A DNA stretch of 64,000 nucleotides from Streptomyces fulvoviolaceus (GCF_000718165.1 NZ_JOEY01000050.1:35498-99497); one strand, 5' to 3'; counted from the first letter of the stretch, positions 22,615 to 33,987 are shown. Made by a program: numbers and translations. Notes: generated from the sequence alone by a model not told the origin.

Positions 22615-24522
22615 TCATCTCATCGCGCCGAGCATTCGGCGCAGCCGCGGGGTACCGAGCGCGACCGCCGTACCGACCGCGAGGACACATCCCCCCAGCA
22701 GCAGGAAGTACGCCGCCAGGGGCAACACCGCGGTCAGCCGGAACAACTGGCCTCCCACCACCACACCCACCGCGCCGAACAGGCCGTTCACCGCGAGCAG
22801 TCGGCTGGTGCTGCCGGGCGGTGCGACCGCGGCGGCCAGCGCCAGGCCGGCCGGTGCGAGCGCGATCTCGCCGCAGGAGTAGAGCAGGTAGACCAGCAGC
22901 AGCCAGTACGGGCCGACCGGGCCGTGCTCGGCGAGCCGGGTCGCGACCGCCATCAGCACAAAGCTCAGCCCGGCCGCGATCAGCGCCCCCGCGAACTTGA
23001 CGGGCACGTCGACCCGCGGTCCCGCACGCCGCCAGAGGCGGGCCACGAACGGGGCGGCCAGCAGGACGAAGAGCGGGTGCACGGACTGGAACCAGCTGGC
23101 GGGGACCTCGAAGCCGAGCACGTCCCGGTCGGTGTGGCGCTCCGCGAACAGACTGAGCACCGAGCCGCTCTGCGCGAAGATCATCCAGAACGCGGCCGAG
23201 GCCGCCATCAGCGCGGTGAACCCGGCCAGTTGGCGCCGGTTCCCCTCCCCGGGCGGGGCGGCCCGGCGCAGTGAGCGCAGGTACCAGAACGGGAGGGTGA
23301 CCGTGGTCAGGCCGAGGACGGCGAGCACCGCGGGCAGCGGCAGCAGTCCGAGGGACGCCGGTACGACCAGCAGCGCGGCCACCGCCCCCGTGGCCCCCGC
23401 GGCACGCCTGAGCATCGCGGCGGCCTCGGCGTGCGGCACCGGGCGGGCGGGACGCGCGCCCACGTCTCCGTACCGGCGCCGGCCGAGGGCGAACTGGACC
23501 AGGCCCGCCGTCATGCCGACCGCGGCCGCGGCGAAGCCCAGGTGCCAGGCGACGCGCTCCGCCAACAGGCCCGTGACGACGGGGGCGACGAGCGCGCTGA
23601 CCTGGATGCACAGGTAGAAGAGCGAGAAGGCGGCCTCACGGCGGCCCGCCCCGTCCCCGCTGACCCCCGCGACCATCGCCGCCATGGCCGGCTTGACCAG
23701 GCCGGTGCCCGCGACGACCAGCAGCAGCCCGGCGTAGAGCGTGCCCGGCACCGGGACCGCGAGGACCGCGTGGCCGCAGGTGATGAGGACCCCGCCGAGC
23801 AGGACCGCCCGGCGGGCGCCCAGCACCCGGTCGGCGAGCCAGCCGCCGGGCAGGCCGGCCATGAAGCTCAGCGACATGTACGCCGCGAAGACCGCGGTGG
23901 CCGTCTGCGGGGCCATGCCCATGCCGCCGCGGGCCTCGAAGGCGGTCAGGTACAGCACCAGGATCGCCGCCATGCCGAAGAAGCTGAACCGCTCCCACAG
24001 GTCGACCGCGAGCAGGGTGCCGAAGCCGGGTCCGCGACCGCGTCCCGACCGCACCGCCACGGCGGGGGTGGCGGACACGCTGGGGAGGGCGGAGGCCTCG
24101 GAGGGCCTCGGTGCGCCGGGCGCCGTGGGGGTCCGAGGAGCTCCGGAGGCCACGGAGCCCGTGACGGCCCGAGGAGCTCCGGAAGCCCCCGAGGCCGCGA
24201 AGACCCCAGAAGCTCCCGGGACGCCGGAGGCCGTGGGCGTGGTGTCCGGTGAGGCCGCGAAGACCCCAGAAGCTCCCGAGACACCGGACGCCGTGGGCGT
24301 GACGTCCGGCGAGGCCGCGAAGACCCCAGAAGCACCCGAGACACCGGACGCCGGAGGCGTGACGTCCGGAGAGGCCGCGAAGACCCCAGAAGCACCCGAG
24401 ACACCGGACGCCGGAGGCGTGACGTCCGGAGAGGCCGCGAAGACCCCAGAAGCACCCGGGACACCGGAGGCCGTAGGCGTGGTGTCCGGTGTTGGATCCG
24501 GCGGGGTGCGGGAGGCATCCAC
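22615..24522 (-). CDS. POT/PTR-family transporter with repetitive N-terminus
   Basis: The 635-residue protein has a membrane core from about residue 170 on with 12-14 helices and the proton-oligopeptide transporter look (VDLWERFSFFGMAAILVLYLTA, then AAYMSLSFMAGLPGGWLADRVLG). The first 150 residues contain five nearly perfect 20-residue repeats (ASGVFAASPDVTPPASGVSG), which the family lacks. The GTG at 24522 is only 6 nt after the methyltransferase stop, so it may be the last gene of the polyketide operon, perhaps for export. A later start near residue 165 cannot be excluded. Confidence 0.8.
   Translation of the reverse strand: MDASRTPPDPTPDTTPTASGVPGASGVFAASPDVTPPASGVSGASGVFAASPDVTPPASGVSGASGVFAASPDVTPTASGVSGASGVFAASPDTTPTASGVPGASGVFAASGASGAPRAVTGSVASGAPRTPTAPGAPRPSEASALPSVSATPAVAVRSGRGRGPGFGTLLAVDLWERFSFFGMAAILVLYLTAFEARGGMGMAPQTATAVFAAYMSLSFMAGLPGGWLADRVLGARRAVLLGGVLITCGHAVLAVPVPGTLYAGLLLVVAGTGLVKPAMAAMVAGVSGDGAGRREAAFSLFYLCIQVSALVAPVVTGLLAERVAWHLGFAAAAVGMTAGLVQFALGRRRYGDVGARPARPVPHAEAAAMLRRAAGATGAVAALLVVPASLGLLPLPAVLAVLGLTTVTLPFWYLRSLRRAAPPGEGNRRQLAGFTALMAASAAFWMIFAQSGSVLSLFAERHTDRDVLGFEVPASWFQSVHPLFVLLAAPFVARLWRRAGPRVDVPVKFAGALIAAGLSFVLMAVATRLAEHGPVGPYWLLLVYLLYSCGEIALAPAGLALAAAVAPPGSTSRLLAVNGLFGAVGVVVGGQLFRLTAVLPLAAYFLLLGGCVLAVGTAVALGTPRLRRMLGAMR
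24191..24490 (-). repeat. five tandem 60-bp repeats in the POT gene
   Basis: Units begin at 24191, 24251, 24311, 24371 and 24431 with GAGGCCGCGAAGACCCCAGA and are almost identical. They encode 20-residue repeats in the N-terminal extension of the transporter. Because 60 is a multiple of 3, unit gain or loss keeps the frame. Confidence 0.9.
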
Positions 24523-24528
24523 CGCCGG

Positions 24529-25347
24529 TCACCGGGCCGGTTTGAGTGCCGCTCCGGCCAGCATCGCGAGGCTCGGGTCGGGGGTGTCCGCCGGTTCGGG
24601 GCGCCACAGCGGGGCGCGGACCACGCCGGGCTCCAGGAGCTCGAAGTCCCCGAAGAGTGCGGCGAGTTCACGGTTGTCGCGCCAGATGACCTGGCTCACC
24701 GCGCCCCGGTACTGCTCGGCGGCCTCCGGTGCGGCCCGCGGGACCTCCTCCGCGCCGGCGTGCGAGATCACCAGGGCGCTGCCGGGCGCGAGCCCCTCGG
24801 TGTACTGCCCGACCAGGGCGAGCGGGTCGTCCGAGTCCGGGACGAAGTGCAGTACGGCGGCGAGGATCAGCGCGACCGGCTGCCCGAAGTCGATCAGCCG
24901 GCGGGTGTCGGGCGCGTCCAGGATCTCCCGGGACTTGTAGAGGTCGCCCTGGAAGACGGCTGCCCGGGGTTCGTCGGCCAGCAGGGCCCGGCCGTGCGCG
25001 ACGGCCACCGGGTCGATGTCGACGTAGACGACCTTGCTGTCCGGGTGAGCGGCGAGGGCCACGTCGTGCACGTTGCCCTCGGCCGGGATGCCGGAGCCGA
25101 TGTCCAGGAACTGGCGTATGCCGAGCGCCGACAGCTCCCGTACCGCGCGGCGCAGGAAGGCGCGGTTGGCGCGGAGCGTGGCGGGGAGGTCCGGGTTGCC
25201 GGCGGCGACCTTGCGGGCGAGCTCCCGGTCCGCCGGGAAGTTGTGGGTGCCGCCGATCCAGAAGTCGTAGACCCGGGCGATGCTCGGGGTGTCGATGTCG
25301 ACCTCCGGGGGCGCCCAGGCCGGGCGCTCGGTGTCCTGCTGTTCCAC
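24529..25347 (-). CDS. SAM-dependent methyltransferase (Methyltransf_19/DUF574)
   Basis: The 272-residue protein matches the actinobacterial DUF574 family in length and motifs: PSIARVYDFWIGGTHNFPADRELA, QFLDIGSGIPAEGNVHDVA (SAM motif I), VVYVDIDPVAVAHGRALL and LILAAVLHFVPDSDDP. Substrates of this family are unknown. It is on the same strand 49 nt after the P450 stop, so it could act in the polyketide pathway, but members are also common elsewhere in Streptomyces genomes. Confidence 0.85.
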   Translation of the reverse strand: MEQQDTERPAWAPPEVDIDTPSIARVYDFWIGGTHNFPADRELARKVAAGNPDLPATLRANRAFLRRAVRELSALGIRQFLDIGSGIPAEGNVHDVALAAHPDSKVVYVDIDPVAVAHGRALLADEPRAAVFQGDLYKSREILDAPDTRRLIDFGQPVALILAAVLHFVPDSDDPLALVGQYTEGLAPGSALVISHAGAEEVPRAAPEAAEQYRGAVSQVIWRDNRELAALFGDFELLEPGVVRAPLWRPEPADTPDPSLAMLAGAALKPAR

Positions 25348-25396
25348 GGGTGTCTCCTCCAGTAGCCGGTAGCCAATAGGTGGGGCGGGTGGGCTG

Positions 25397-26644
25397 TTAC
25401 GCCGTGAACACCGGGAGTTCCTCGAGGCCGCGCATCATCAGGCTGCTGCGCCAGCGCAGTTCGGCCACGTCCACGGCGGGCCGCAGGGCGGGGAAGCGCG
25501 CGAAGAGGCGGCTGATGACGATCTGCCCTTCGAGCCGGGCCAGCGGGGCGCCCAGGCAGTGGTGGATGCCGTGGCCGAAGGCGACCGAGGCGCTGTGGGA
25601 CCGGGTGACGTCCAGGCGGTCCGGGTCGGAGTAGCGGGCCGGGTCGCGGCCCGCGGCGCCGAGCGAGATGGTCACGAACTCGCCCTCGGGGATGACCACG
25701 TCACCGACCTCGACGGGTTCGGTGGTGAACCGCCAGGTGGCGTTGGTGACCGGGCCGTCGTAGCGGAGGAACTCCTCCACGGCCGCGGGCCACAGGGAGG
25801 CGTCCGCGGCGAGCTGCTCGCGCACCCCGGGATGGGTGAGCAGGGCGAGGGTGCCGTTGCCGATGAGGTTGACCGTGGTCTCGTGGCCGGCCACCAGCAG
25901 CAGGAACGCCATGGAGATCAGCTCGTCGGACGACAGCTGGTCGCCGGCGTCCTGGGCGTGCACGAGGTCGGTGAGCATGTCGTCGGCCGGTTCGGCCCGC
26001 TTGGTCTCGATCAGCGCCTTCAGGTAGGCGATCATCGACGCGCTGGCCTCGCGGACCTCTTCGGTGCCCGCGCCGGAGACGAGCAGGTTGGACCAGCGGC
26101 GGAAGGCGGCCCGGTCGTCCGGAGGCACTCCGAGCAGCCAGCAGATGACCGTGAACGGCACCGGGAAGGCGAGGGCCTCCATCAGGTCCACCTCGGCGTG
26201 CCGGGCGACGGCTTCCAGCAGTTCGTCGGTGAGTTCGGTGATGCGGGGCCGCAGGGACTCGACCCGGCGTGCGGTGAAGGCCCGGCCGACGAGTCGGCGC
26301 AGCCGGGTGTGGTCCGGCGGGTCGCTGTCGAGCATGTGCACGCTGAGGACGTGCGGGAACTGGCTGCGCTCGCCCGACTCCGCCAGGAACTCCCGCTGTT
26401 TGTCGGGGTCGGCGAAGTTGCGCGGGATGAGGTCCTTGCCGACCCGCATGTCCTTGCTCAGCCGGGGGTCGGCGAGCAGCTCCCGGGCGTGCTCGTAGCC
26501 GGTGACCAGCCAGGTGCGCAGTCCGTTCGGCGTCATCACGGGCACGGCGGGGGCGGTCTGCCGCAGCTCGGCCAGCGCCTCGTGCGGGTTCTGGTGGAAG
26601 GCGGGTGTGAACAGGTCGGCCGGCGGGGTGTCCGTGCGGGCCAT
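25397..26644 (-). CDS. cytochrome P450
   Basis: The 415-residue soluble P450 has I-helix AGHETT (252-257), K-helix EFLR (291-294) and heme motif FGHGIHHCLG with the axial Cys at residue 363. The length and N-terminus are those of bacterial class I P450s (CYP105/107-like). It starts 2 nt after the stop of the ABM gene upstream, inside the polyketide operon, so oxidation of the aromatic polyketide is the likely role. The redox partners are not encoded nearby. Confidence 0.95.
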   Translation of the reverse strand: MARTDTPPADLFTPAFHQNPHEALAELRQTAPAVPVMTPNGLRTWLVTGYEHARELLADPRLSKDMRVGKDLIPRNFADPDKQREFLAESGERSQFPHVLSVHMLDSDPPDHTRLRRLVGRAFTARRVESLRPRITELTDELLEAVARHAEVDLMEALAFPVPFTVICWLLGVPPDDRAAFRRWSNLLVSGAGTEEVREASASMIAYLKALIETKRAEPADDMLTDLVHAQDAGDQLSSDELISMAFLLLVAGHETTVNLIGNGTLALLTHPGVREQLAADASLWPAAVEEFLRYDGPVTNATWRFTTEPVEVGDVVIPEGEFVTISLGAAGRDPARYSDPDRLDVTRSHSASVAFGHGIHHCLGAPLARLEGQIVISRLFARFPALRPAVDVAELRWRSSLMMRGLEELPVFTA

Positions 26645-26646
26645 TC

Positions 26647-27087
26647 TCAGGCTCCTTCCGTGGCGAGTTCGGTGGCGGGTTCCGTGACGAGATCGGTGGC
26701 GGGTTCCGTGACCAGTTCGGTGGCGGGTTCCGTGGCGTGGGCGAGGTCGGCCGCGCCGGTCCGGTCTCCCGGGTAGTGGGCGAGCTCCCGGTAGATCTCG
26801 AAGGGGCGGTCCCGGCCGGTGTCGCGGAACTGCCGTAGCGGGGCGGTCTGTTCCTTGTGGGCGGCGCCCTTCTCCCAGGCGGTGAACGCCTCCCAGTCGG
26901 ACCAGCGGCTGACCACGACGTAGCCGCGCGGGTCGCCGAGGGCGTGCAGCAGCTTGTTGCCGAGCAGCCCGGCGGTGCCCGCCATCCGACGGCTGGCCTC
27001 GTGGTACGCGTCCAGCACCGGGTCCGGGTCGTCGCTCAGGTGGTAGAGCACCACCTCCACGGCACCGGAGGCCACTTCGGAGGTCAC
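26647..27087 (-). CDS. antibiotic biosynthesis monooxygenase (ABM) family protein
   Basis: The 146-residue protein has an ABM ferredoxin-like fold: VEVVLYHLSDDPDPVLDAYHEASRRMAGTAGLLGNKLLHALGDPRGYVVVSRWSDWEAFTAWEKGAAH. Cofactor-free ABM enzymes oxidise anthrones and phenols in aromatic polyketide pathways. The tail repeats TEPATELV/TEPATDLV three times and is probably flexible. The GTG start overlaps the stop of the upstream ABM gene (GTGA), so the two are co-translated and may form a hetero-oligomer. Confidence 0.85.
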   Translation of the reverse strand: MTSEVASGAVEVVLYHLSDDPDPVLDAYHEASRRMAGTAGLLGNKLLHALGDPRGYVVVSRWSDWEAFTAWEKGAAHKEQTAPLRQFRDTGRDRPFEIYRELAHYPGDRTGAADLAHATEPATELVTEPATDLVTEPATELATEGA

Positions 27088-27410
27088 GACGCGGCGCCGG
27101 GGAGGGCGGCGACGACGTGCATGGTCGTCATGGAGCCGCCGCTGCGGTACGGGTGCAGTTTCTGCCGGTGTTCCAGATGCCGGTCGCTGGTCTCGAACTC
27201 GCGGAAGCGCGGCTCGTCCACCCAGTCGCTGACGATGTAGTAGATGCCGTTCTCCTCGGCGCTGCGGGACAGCCACTGGCCGAGGTTGGCGGGGTGCGCG
27301 GTGACCGAGTCGCCGACCTCCAGCCAGACCTTCTCGAACTCGTTCTCGAGGTCCGGCTTGATCTGCATCCGCAGCATGACCCGGAACACCTGCTCGGACG
27401 GCTCGGACAT
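27084..27410 (-). CDS. antibiotic biosynthesis monooxygenase (ABM) family protein
   Basis: The 108-residue single-domain ABM protein reads FRVMLRMQIKPDLENEFEKVWLEVGDSV, then NGIYYIVSDWVDEPRFREFETSDRHLEHRQKL. It resembles small quinone-forming monooxygenases of pentangular polyphenol clusters (pairs as in pradimicin-type pathways). It starts 1 nt after the stop of the ketoreductase gene and overlaps the second ABM gene by 4 nt. Likely step: oxygenation of a hydroquinone or anthrone ring to the quinone. Confidence 0.87.
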   Translation of the reverse strand: MSEPSEQVFRVMLRMQIKPDLENEFEKVWLEVGDSVTAHPANLGQWLSRSAEENGIYYIVSDWVDEPRFREFETSDRHLEHRQKLHPYRSGGSMTTMHVVAALPGAAS

Positions 27411-27411
27411 G

Positions 27412-28161
27412 TCAGATCCCCCCGTCGACGTTGAGGGTCTCGCCGGTGATGTACGCGGCGGCGTCGCTCAGCAGGAACAGCACCGGGCCGGCCAGTTCGT
27501 CCACGGTGCCGAGGCGGGCGAGCGCGGTCTTGCGGGAGTAGGTGGCCCGCAGTCCGTCGGCGCGGTCGGCGGGCATGGTGGCGAAGGCCTCGGTCTCGAT
27601 GACGCCGGGGGCGACCACGTTGACGCGGATGCCCTGCGGGCCGAGTTCCTTGGCGAGCGAGCGGGTCAGCCCGATCATGGCGGCCTTGGCGGCGGTGTAG
27701 TGGGCGCGCAGCGGGATGCCCGCCGCGGCGCCGCGCGAGCCGATGTTGACGACCGAGGAGCCGGCGCCGAGCAGCGGCAGCGCCTGCTGGATGATCCGGT
27801 AGGCGGCCGTGAGGTTGGTGTCGAGGATCCGCGACCACTCCTCGGCGGGCAGCTCCGCGAACGGGATGTGGCTGATCACGCCCGCGTTGTTGACGATGCC
27901 GTCGAGCCGCCCGAAGCGGTCCTTGGCCTCGCCGACGAGCCGGTCGACCTCGGCGGTGTCACCGACGTCCGCGCGCAGCACGTGGTGGTCGCCGGCGGTC
28001 TCCTTGAGGGCGGCGGTCAGGCTGTCGACGGCCTCGCTCTCCTGCCGGTAGCAGGTGAGGACGTCGGCGCCGGCGCGGGCCGCGGCGAGGACGATGCCCC
28101 GGCCGATGCCGCGGGTGCCGCCGGTGACGATCAGTTTCTTGCCGTGCAGTGCGAGTTCCAC
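27412..28161 (-). CDS. SDR-family ketoreductase
   Basis: The 249-residue short-chain dehydrogenase has the NADPH motif TGGTRGIG (13-20), NNAG (91-94), Ser in GSSVVNIGS and the catalytic pair YTAAK (Tyr155, Lys159). The GTG start lies 7 nt after GGAGGT. It closely resembles the SDR half of the fused protein upstream (shared [15 protein letters not shown] and TCYR), so the two arose by duplication. It probably reduces a keto group of the nascent or cyclised polyketide. Confidence 0.92.
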   Translation of the reverse strand: MELALHGKKLIVTGGTRGIGRGIVLAAARAGADVLTCYRQESEAVDSLTAALKETAGDHHVLRADVGDTAEVDRLVGEAKDRFGRLDGIVNNAGVISHIPFAELPAEEWSRILDTNLTAAYRIIQQALPLLGAGSSVVNIGSRGAAAGIPLRAHYTAAKAAMIGLTRSLAKELGPQGIRVNVVAPGVIETEAFATMPADRADGLRATYSRKTALARLGTVDELAGPVLFLLSDAAAYITGETLNVDGGI

Positions 28162-28190
28162 TGGGGGTACCTCCAGGGCTGGGCCGCGGC

Positions 28191-29837
<1,647 letters not shown>

Positions 29838-31112
29838 CTAGGCGGGCTGCGCCCGCAAGGGTCGGTCGCCTGCGCCCACCAACAGCGCTGACGTGAAGCC
29901 GCCGTGGCCGCGGGCCAGTACCAGGGCCGTGCGTGGGTCTGTCTGGCGGGGGCGGTCCAGGACCAGGTCGATTTCGCAGCCTGGGGCCGGGCGGCCGAGG
30001 CCCGCGGTGTGGGGGACCACGCCCGCGCTCAGGGCGAGCAGCGCGGTCGCCACGTCCAGTGCGGCGCCGCCGGCGTAGAGGCGTCCCGTGAGGGTCTTCG
30101 GTGCGGTCACCGGCACTCCGCCGGGGCCGAAGACCTCGGTGATCGCGCGGGCCTCGGCGAGGTCCTCGGCGGGTACGCCGGAGGCGTCGGCGAAGACCAT
30201 GTCGACGGCGTCCGGGGTGAGGCCGGCGTCGGTGAGGGCGCGGTGGATGACGGAGACCAGTACCGAGTGGCGGGCGGCCGTACCGTCCGCCGTGGGGTCG
30301 AAGCCCGCCGCGTAGCCGAGGAGTTCGCCGTACGACGGGACCCCGCGGGCCCGTGCCGCCTCGGCGTTCTCGACCACGAGGATGGCGCCGCCCTCGCCCG
30401 GGACGAAGCCGGAGGCGGCCGCGTCGAAGGGCAGATAGGCGCGGGCGGGATCGTCCTCGGTGGACAGGTGGCCGGTGGACAGCTGCGCCACCAGGCCGTA
30501 CGGGCACAGCGAGGCGTCGGTGCCGCCGCTGAGGACGAGCCGGGAGCCGGTGTCCAGCAGCCGGCGGGACTGGCCGAGGGCGTCCAGTCCGCCGGCCTGC
30601 TCGCCGCAGATGACCCCGCAGGGGCCGCGCATGCCGTGCCGGATGGAGACCTGGCCGGTGGTGGCCGCGTAGAACCAGGCGATCGACTGATAGGCGCCGA
30701 CCCAGGAGGAGCCCTGCTGGTAGAGGTTCTCCATCTCGTGCTGGCCGAACTCGGTGCCGCCCGAGGAACTGGCCGTCACCACCGCCATCTCGTACTCCGG
30801 CAGGGTCGCCGGATCGGCGGCGGCGTCCGCGAGGGCGTCCTCGGCGGCGGCCAGCGCGAAGTGCGTGAACCGGTCGGTCTGCGGCACGAGCCGTCCCGGG
30901 ACCTGTTCACCGGCCCGGAAGCCGGGGACCTCACCGGCGACCCGGACGGGGTAGCCGGTCGGGTCGAACCGGGTGATCCGGCCGATGCCGCTCTTGCCCG
31001 CGAGCACCGACTCCCAGTGCCGGGCGGCACCGATCCCGGTGGGCGCGACCACGCCGATCCCGGTGACCACGGACCGGCCGCGGCGACCGGGGCGTATGCC
31101 GGAGGCGCTCAT
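29838..31112 (-). CDS. type II PKS chain length factor (KS-beta)
   Basis: The 424-residue KS-fold protein has Gln172 ([13 protein letters not shown]) where ketosynthases carry the catalytic Cys, the mark of chain length factors. It also lacks the second active-site His pattern of KS-alpha. It pairs with KS-alpha to form the heterodimer that decarboxylates malonyl-ACP and sets chain length; the number of units cannot be read directly. Its ATG overlaps the KS-alpha stop (ATGA), so the subunits are made in step. Confidence 0.96.
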   Translation of the reverse strand: MSASGIRPGRRGRSVVTGIGVVAPTGIGAARHWESVLAGKSGIGRITRFDPTGYPVRVAGEVPGFRAGEQVPGRLVPQTDRFTHFALAAAEDALADAAADPATLPEYEMAVVTASSSGGTEFGQHEMENLYQQGSSWVGAYQSIAWFYAATTGQVSIRHGMRGPCGVICGEQAGGLDALGQSRRLLDTGSRLVLSGGTDASLCPYGLVAQLSTGHLSTEDDPARAYLPFDAAASGFVPGEGGAILVVENAEAARARGVPSYGELLGYAAGFDPTADGTAARHSVLVSVIHRALTDAGLTPDAVDMVFADASGVPAEDLAEARAITEVFGPGGVPVTAPKTLTGRLYAGGAALDVATALLALSAGVVPHTAGLGRPAPGCEIDLVLDRPRQTDPRTALVLARGHGGFTSALLVGAGDRPLRAQPA

Positions 31113-32395
31113 GCCGCCTCCCCGTGCCGTGCCGAGGGCCGGCCCAGCACCATCGCCGTCTGGAAGCCGCCGAAGCCGCTGCCCACGCTGAGCACCCGGT
31201 CCATACGGTGCTCCCGTGCCGTCACCGGTACGTAGTCGAGGTCGCACTCGGGGTCGGGGGTGGAGAGGTTGGCGGTCGGCGGGACGACCTGGTGGCGCAG
31301 GGCGAGGGCGCAGGCGGCGATCTCCAAGGAGCCGATGGCGCCGAGCGAGTGCCCGATCATCGACTTGATGGAACTGATCGGAACCTCGCGGGCCCGCTGT
31401 CCGAGGCTGCGCTTGAACGCGGCGGTCTCGTGCCGGTCGTTCTGCTTGGTGCCCGAGCCGTGCGCGTTGATGTAGTCGATGTCGCCGGGGTCGAGCCGCG
31501 CCCGGTCCAGGGCGACGCGGATGGCCTCGGCCATCTCCCGGCCGTCGGGCTTGAGTCCCGTCATGTGGAAGGCGTTGCTGCGGCCGGCGAAGCCGAGGAT
31601 CTCGGCGTACACGGTGGCGCCGCGGCGCCTGGCGGACTCCAGCTCCTCGATCACCATGACGGCGGAGCCCTCGCCGAGGACGAAGCCGTCGCGCCGCCCG
31701 TCGAAGGGCCGGGAGGCGTGTTCGGGGTCGTCGTTGTTGGCGGTGGTGGCCTTGATGGCGTCGAAGCAGGCGGAGGTGATCGGCGACAGCGGGGCGTCGG
31801 TCGCGCCGGCGAGTACGACGTCGGCGGTGCCCTCCTCGATGAGCTGGACGGCGTGCCCGATGGCGTCCAGGCCCGAGGTGCAGCCGGTGGAGATCAGCGC
31901 CACCGGCCCCTCGGCCCCGGCCTGCCGGGCCACCTCGACGGCGAGGGTGCTGGGCACCATGTGGCCGTAGAGGTGGGGGACGCCGTAGCTGTGGTCGACC
32001 AGCCAGTGGCGGCCGCCGTCGGAGAGGACCGCGTACTCCTCCTCCAGGCCCGTGGTGCAGCCGACCGCGCTGCCGATGCTCACGGCGACCCGTTCCGGGT
32101 CGGCGCCCGGCAGTTCGATGCCGCTGTCCGCGACGGCCTCGCGGGCGGCGACGACCGCGAACTGGCCGGCCCGGTCCATCCGGCGGACCTCCTGCGGGGT
32201 GAGCCCGGCGGCGAGCGGGTCGAAGTCGCACTCGGCGGCGACCCGGGAGCGGAACCCGGCCGGGTCGAACAGGCTGATGCGGCGGGTGGCGGTGCGGCCG
32301 GCGGTGAGCAGGTCCCAGTAGGCCTCCCGGCCGTGCCCGCCGGGAGCCACGGCCCCCACTCCGGTGATCACCGCGCGCCGGTCGGCCGGCGTCAT
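31109..32395 (-). CDS. type II PKS ketosynthase alpha
   Basis: The 428-residue beta-ketoacyl synthase has active-site Cys172 ([12 protein letters not shown]), His312 ([11 protein letters not shown]) and His349 ([12 protein letters not shown]). The [12 protein letters not shown] segment is typical of aromatic PKS KS-alpha. It condenses malonyl units on the ACP with CLF to give an aromatic precursor chain. The ATG overlaps the cupin stop (ATGA). The gene order cyclase, cupin, KS-alpha, CLF, ACP, cyclase parallels spore-pigment and pentangular polyphenol clusters. Confidence 0.97.
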   Translation of the reverse strand: MTPADRRAVITGVGAVAPGGHGREAYWDLLTAGRTATRRISLFDPAGFRSRVAAECDFDPLAAGLTPQEVRRMDRAGQFAVVAAREAVADSGIELPGADPERVAVSIGSAVGCTTGLEEEYAVLSDGGRHWLVDHSYGVPHLYGHMVPSTLAVEVARQAGAEGPVALISTGCTSGLDAIGHAVQLIEEGTADVVLAGATDAPLSPITSACFDAIKATTANNDDPEHASRPFDGRRDGFVLGEGSAVMVIEELESARRRGATVYAEILGFAGRSNAFHMTGLKPDGREMAEAIRVALDRARLDPGDIDYINAHGSGTKQNDRHETAAFKRSLGQRAREVPISSIKSMIGHSLGAIGSLEIAACALALRHQVVPPTANLSTPDPECDLDYVPVTAREHRMDRVLSVGSGFGGFQTAMVLGRPSARHGEAA

Positions 32396-32823
32396 CGGGC
32401 CGCTCCGACATCGGGGTTGCCCGCGCTCGCGTCGAGCGGCTGCTCGGTGTCGACGTGGCCGAGCTCGGGGCGCGGCGCGAGCGGGGAGAGGTGGAAGACC
32501 GCCTCGGCCGGCACGGACCCGGTGTTCACCAGGCGGTGGCGTACCCCGATGGGCACCAGCAGCGAGTCGCCGGGGCCGAGTTCGACCGGGGCGCCGCGGT
32601 CCAGCGTCATCTCGAGGCGGCCCTGGACGACGTGCAGGAACTCCTCGGAGTACGGGTGGTAGTGCTCGGTGACGTGGTGGCCGGGGGCCAGCCGCAGCAC
32701 CCCGCCGAAGCCCGAGGTGCAGCCCACGGTCTTCGGGCTGAGGGTGACGCGGATGTCGCCGCCGCGCTTGGTGTTGGCGGCGACCTCGTTCGCGGCGACC
32801 CTGGTGGTGGCGGGGGCGCTCAT
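32392..32823 (-). CDS. cupin-domain protein of aromatic polyketide cluster
   Basis: The 143-residue cupin has the metal motif [30 protein letters not shown], then [20 protein letters not shown]. Cupins of this kind lie just before KS-alpha in whiE spore pigment and pentangular clusters and are thought to assist late cyclisation or oxidation. The start at 32823 overlaps the TcmI-type cyclase stop by 4 nt; the longer frame to 32886 lies inside that gene. Confidence 0.88.
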   Translation of the reverse strand: MSAPATTRVAANEVAANTKRGGDIRVTLSPKTVGCTSGFGGVLRLAPGHHVTEHYHPYSEEFLHVVQGRLEMTLDRGAPVELGPGDSLLVPIGVRHRLVNTGSVPAEAVFHLSPLAPRPELGHVDTEQPLDASAGNPDVGAAR

Positions 32824-33191
32824 CGGGCACCGCCGAGGTTCGCGGACCGGGGGGTGCTCGTCTGCGGGCCCTGCTCGGGCGTCCACGAGTAGAACGGCAC
32901 GGCCATCGCGTCCTTGGGCTCGCGCCAGTCGGGGTCGAAGGGCGAGATGAACTGCCCGAGCCGGGTGTTGATCTCGTTGTAGAGCGGGTGGCTGCGCGCC
33001 TTGTACAGATTCGGCGCGATGTCCTGCTCAGCCTCGACCAGATGGAAGTACAGGTTGTGGAACGCGAAGAGCGTCCGCCTCGACACCCCCACCAGATGCG
33101 GCAGTTCGGTGCTGTCCGAATCGGCGAAGACCTGCGCGACGCCCTCGGCGTCGGCGAGGTCCATCCTCGCCACGATCAGCGTGCGGTGCAC
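32820..33191 (-). CDS. TcmI-type polyketide cyclase
   Basis: The 123-residue protein shows the TcmI family pattern: [54 protein letters not shown], with NPRLGQF-like [11 protein letters not shown] and [18 protein letters not shown]. These cyclases close the last rings of tetracenomycin and pentangular polyphenols. The GTG at 33191 follows GGGAGG. It is the first gene of the long PKS operon; the upstream 800 bp are non-coding hairpin repeats. Confidence 0.93.
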   Translation of the reverse strand: MHRTLIVARMDLADAEGVAQVFADSDSTELPHLVGVSRRTLFAFHNLYFHLVEAEQDIAPNLYKARSHPLYNEINTRLGQFISPFDPDWREPKDAMAVPFYSWTPEQGPQTSTPRSANLGGAR

Positions 33192-33337
33192 GATGTCCTC
33201 CCGGCTTGTCGGTTCTGTGTTCACCCTGGTCGGCAAGGGTCGAGGCGCTCTCGAAGCCGCCTGGAAATCCGCTGACGGCCCGGGAAGTCCGCTGACGGCG
33301 GGGGCGCCGGCCCACCGAAGGCCGGACACAACACGAG

Positions 33338-33972
33338 GGCCCACCGCACCAGGGGTGCCGCGGGCCACCGGGGCGGGGCGCGAGACCGACGGCAGCGATG
33401 CGGGCCCCAGTCGCGTCACAGCGCGGGCCACCGGGGGCGAGCACAGCGCACCGACTCACCGGAGAGCGGGCACAACGCGGCGGCCCACCGCACGGGAGAT
33501 GCGGCGGGCCACAGGGGGCAGGGCGCGGTGGCCGACGGTGGCGATGCGAGCCCCAGCCGCGTCACGGCACGGGCCACCGAAACCGGCACGCCCCGCCACA
33601 GAAGACACGGCCCGCCGCAGGGGAAGGCAGTACACAGCCGACAGGACCAGTGCAGGGCAAGGCGGACGGGCACCTCCCGACCGGCCCGCCGCGCGGGAGG
33701 TGCAGCGGGCCACAGGGGGCGCGGCGCGGGGCCGACGGCGGCGATGCGGTGCGCAGGCACGCTACGACGCCGCCGCCGGACGCAGCACTGCCCGACGACC
33801 GACCCCCGCGGGCGCAGCCCGCATTCAGGGGCGCGGGGAACTGCGCGACCAGCCCCCACCGGCCCGCAGCCGCCCAACCGCCCCGGACACCCCCTCCCCC
33901 GGCGCACAGGACACGGCCCCGTCCGACCGGACACAGCACAACGGCCCGCCGCACCCAGAGGTGCCGCGGGCC
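33338..33972. repeat. four spaced hairpin repeats between SARP and PKS operon
   Basis: Hairpins at 33338-33366, 33482-33510, 33683-33711 and 33943-33972 share the arms GGCCC(A/G)CCGCRC and GGTGCCGCGGGCC or close variants. The DNA between them also repeats (GCGGGCCAC..GGGGC, CCGACGG..GCGATGCG, CCCAG(T/C)CGCGTCAC), so the unit was amplified. The last copy lies just after the SARP stop and can act as its terminator. At about 33790-33880 a unit of the intergenic repeat family is inserted. No gene is seen in 33192-33987. Confidence 0.75.
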
Positions 33973-33987
33973 GCAGGAGCGGGCCTG

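Noticed and set aside
24191..24490. Regular 60-bp repeats as a possible CRISPR array
   Set aside because: The repeats are contiguous with no unique spacers, and lie in frame inside a transporter gene.
32830..33431. A longer start for the TcmI-type cyclase
   Set aside because: The extension runs through the hairpin repeats and is not family-like; the GTG at 33191 has a good ribosome site.
33192..33987. Coding frames on both strands in the SARP-PKS gap
   Set aside because: They consist of repeat-derived Arg/Pro/Gly-rich sequence with no ribosome site; the DNA is hairpin repeats.
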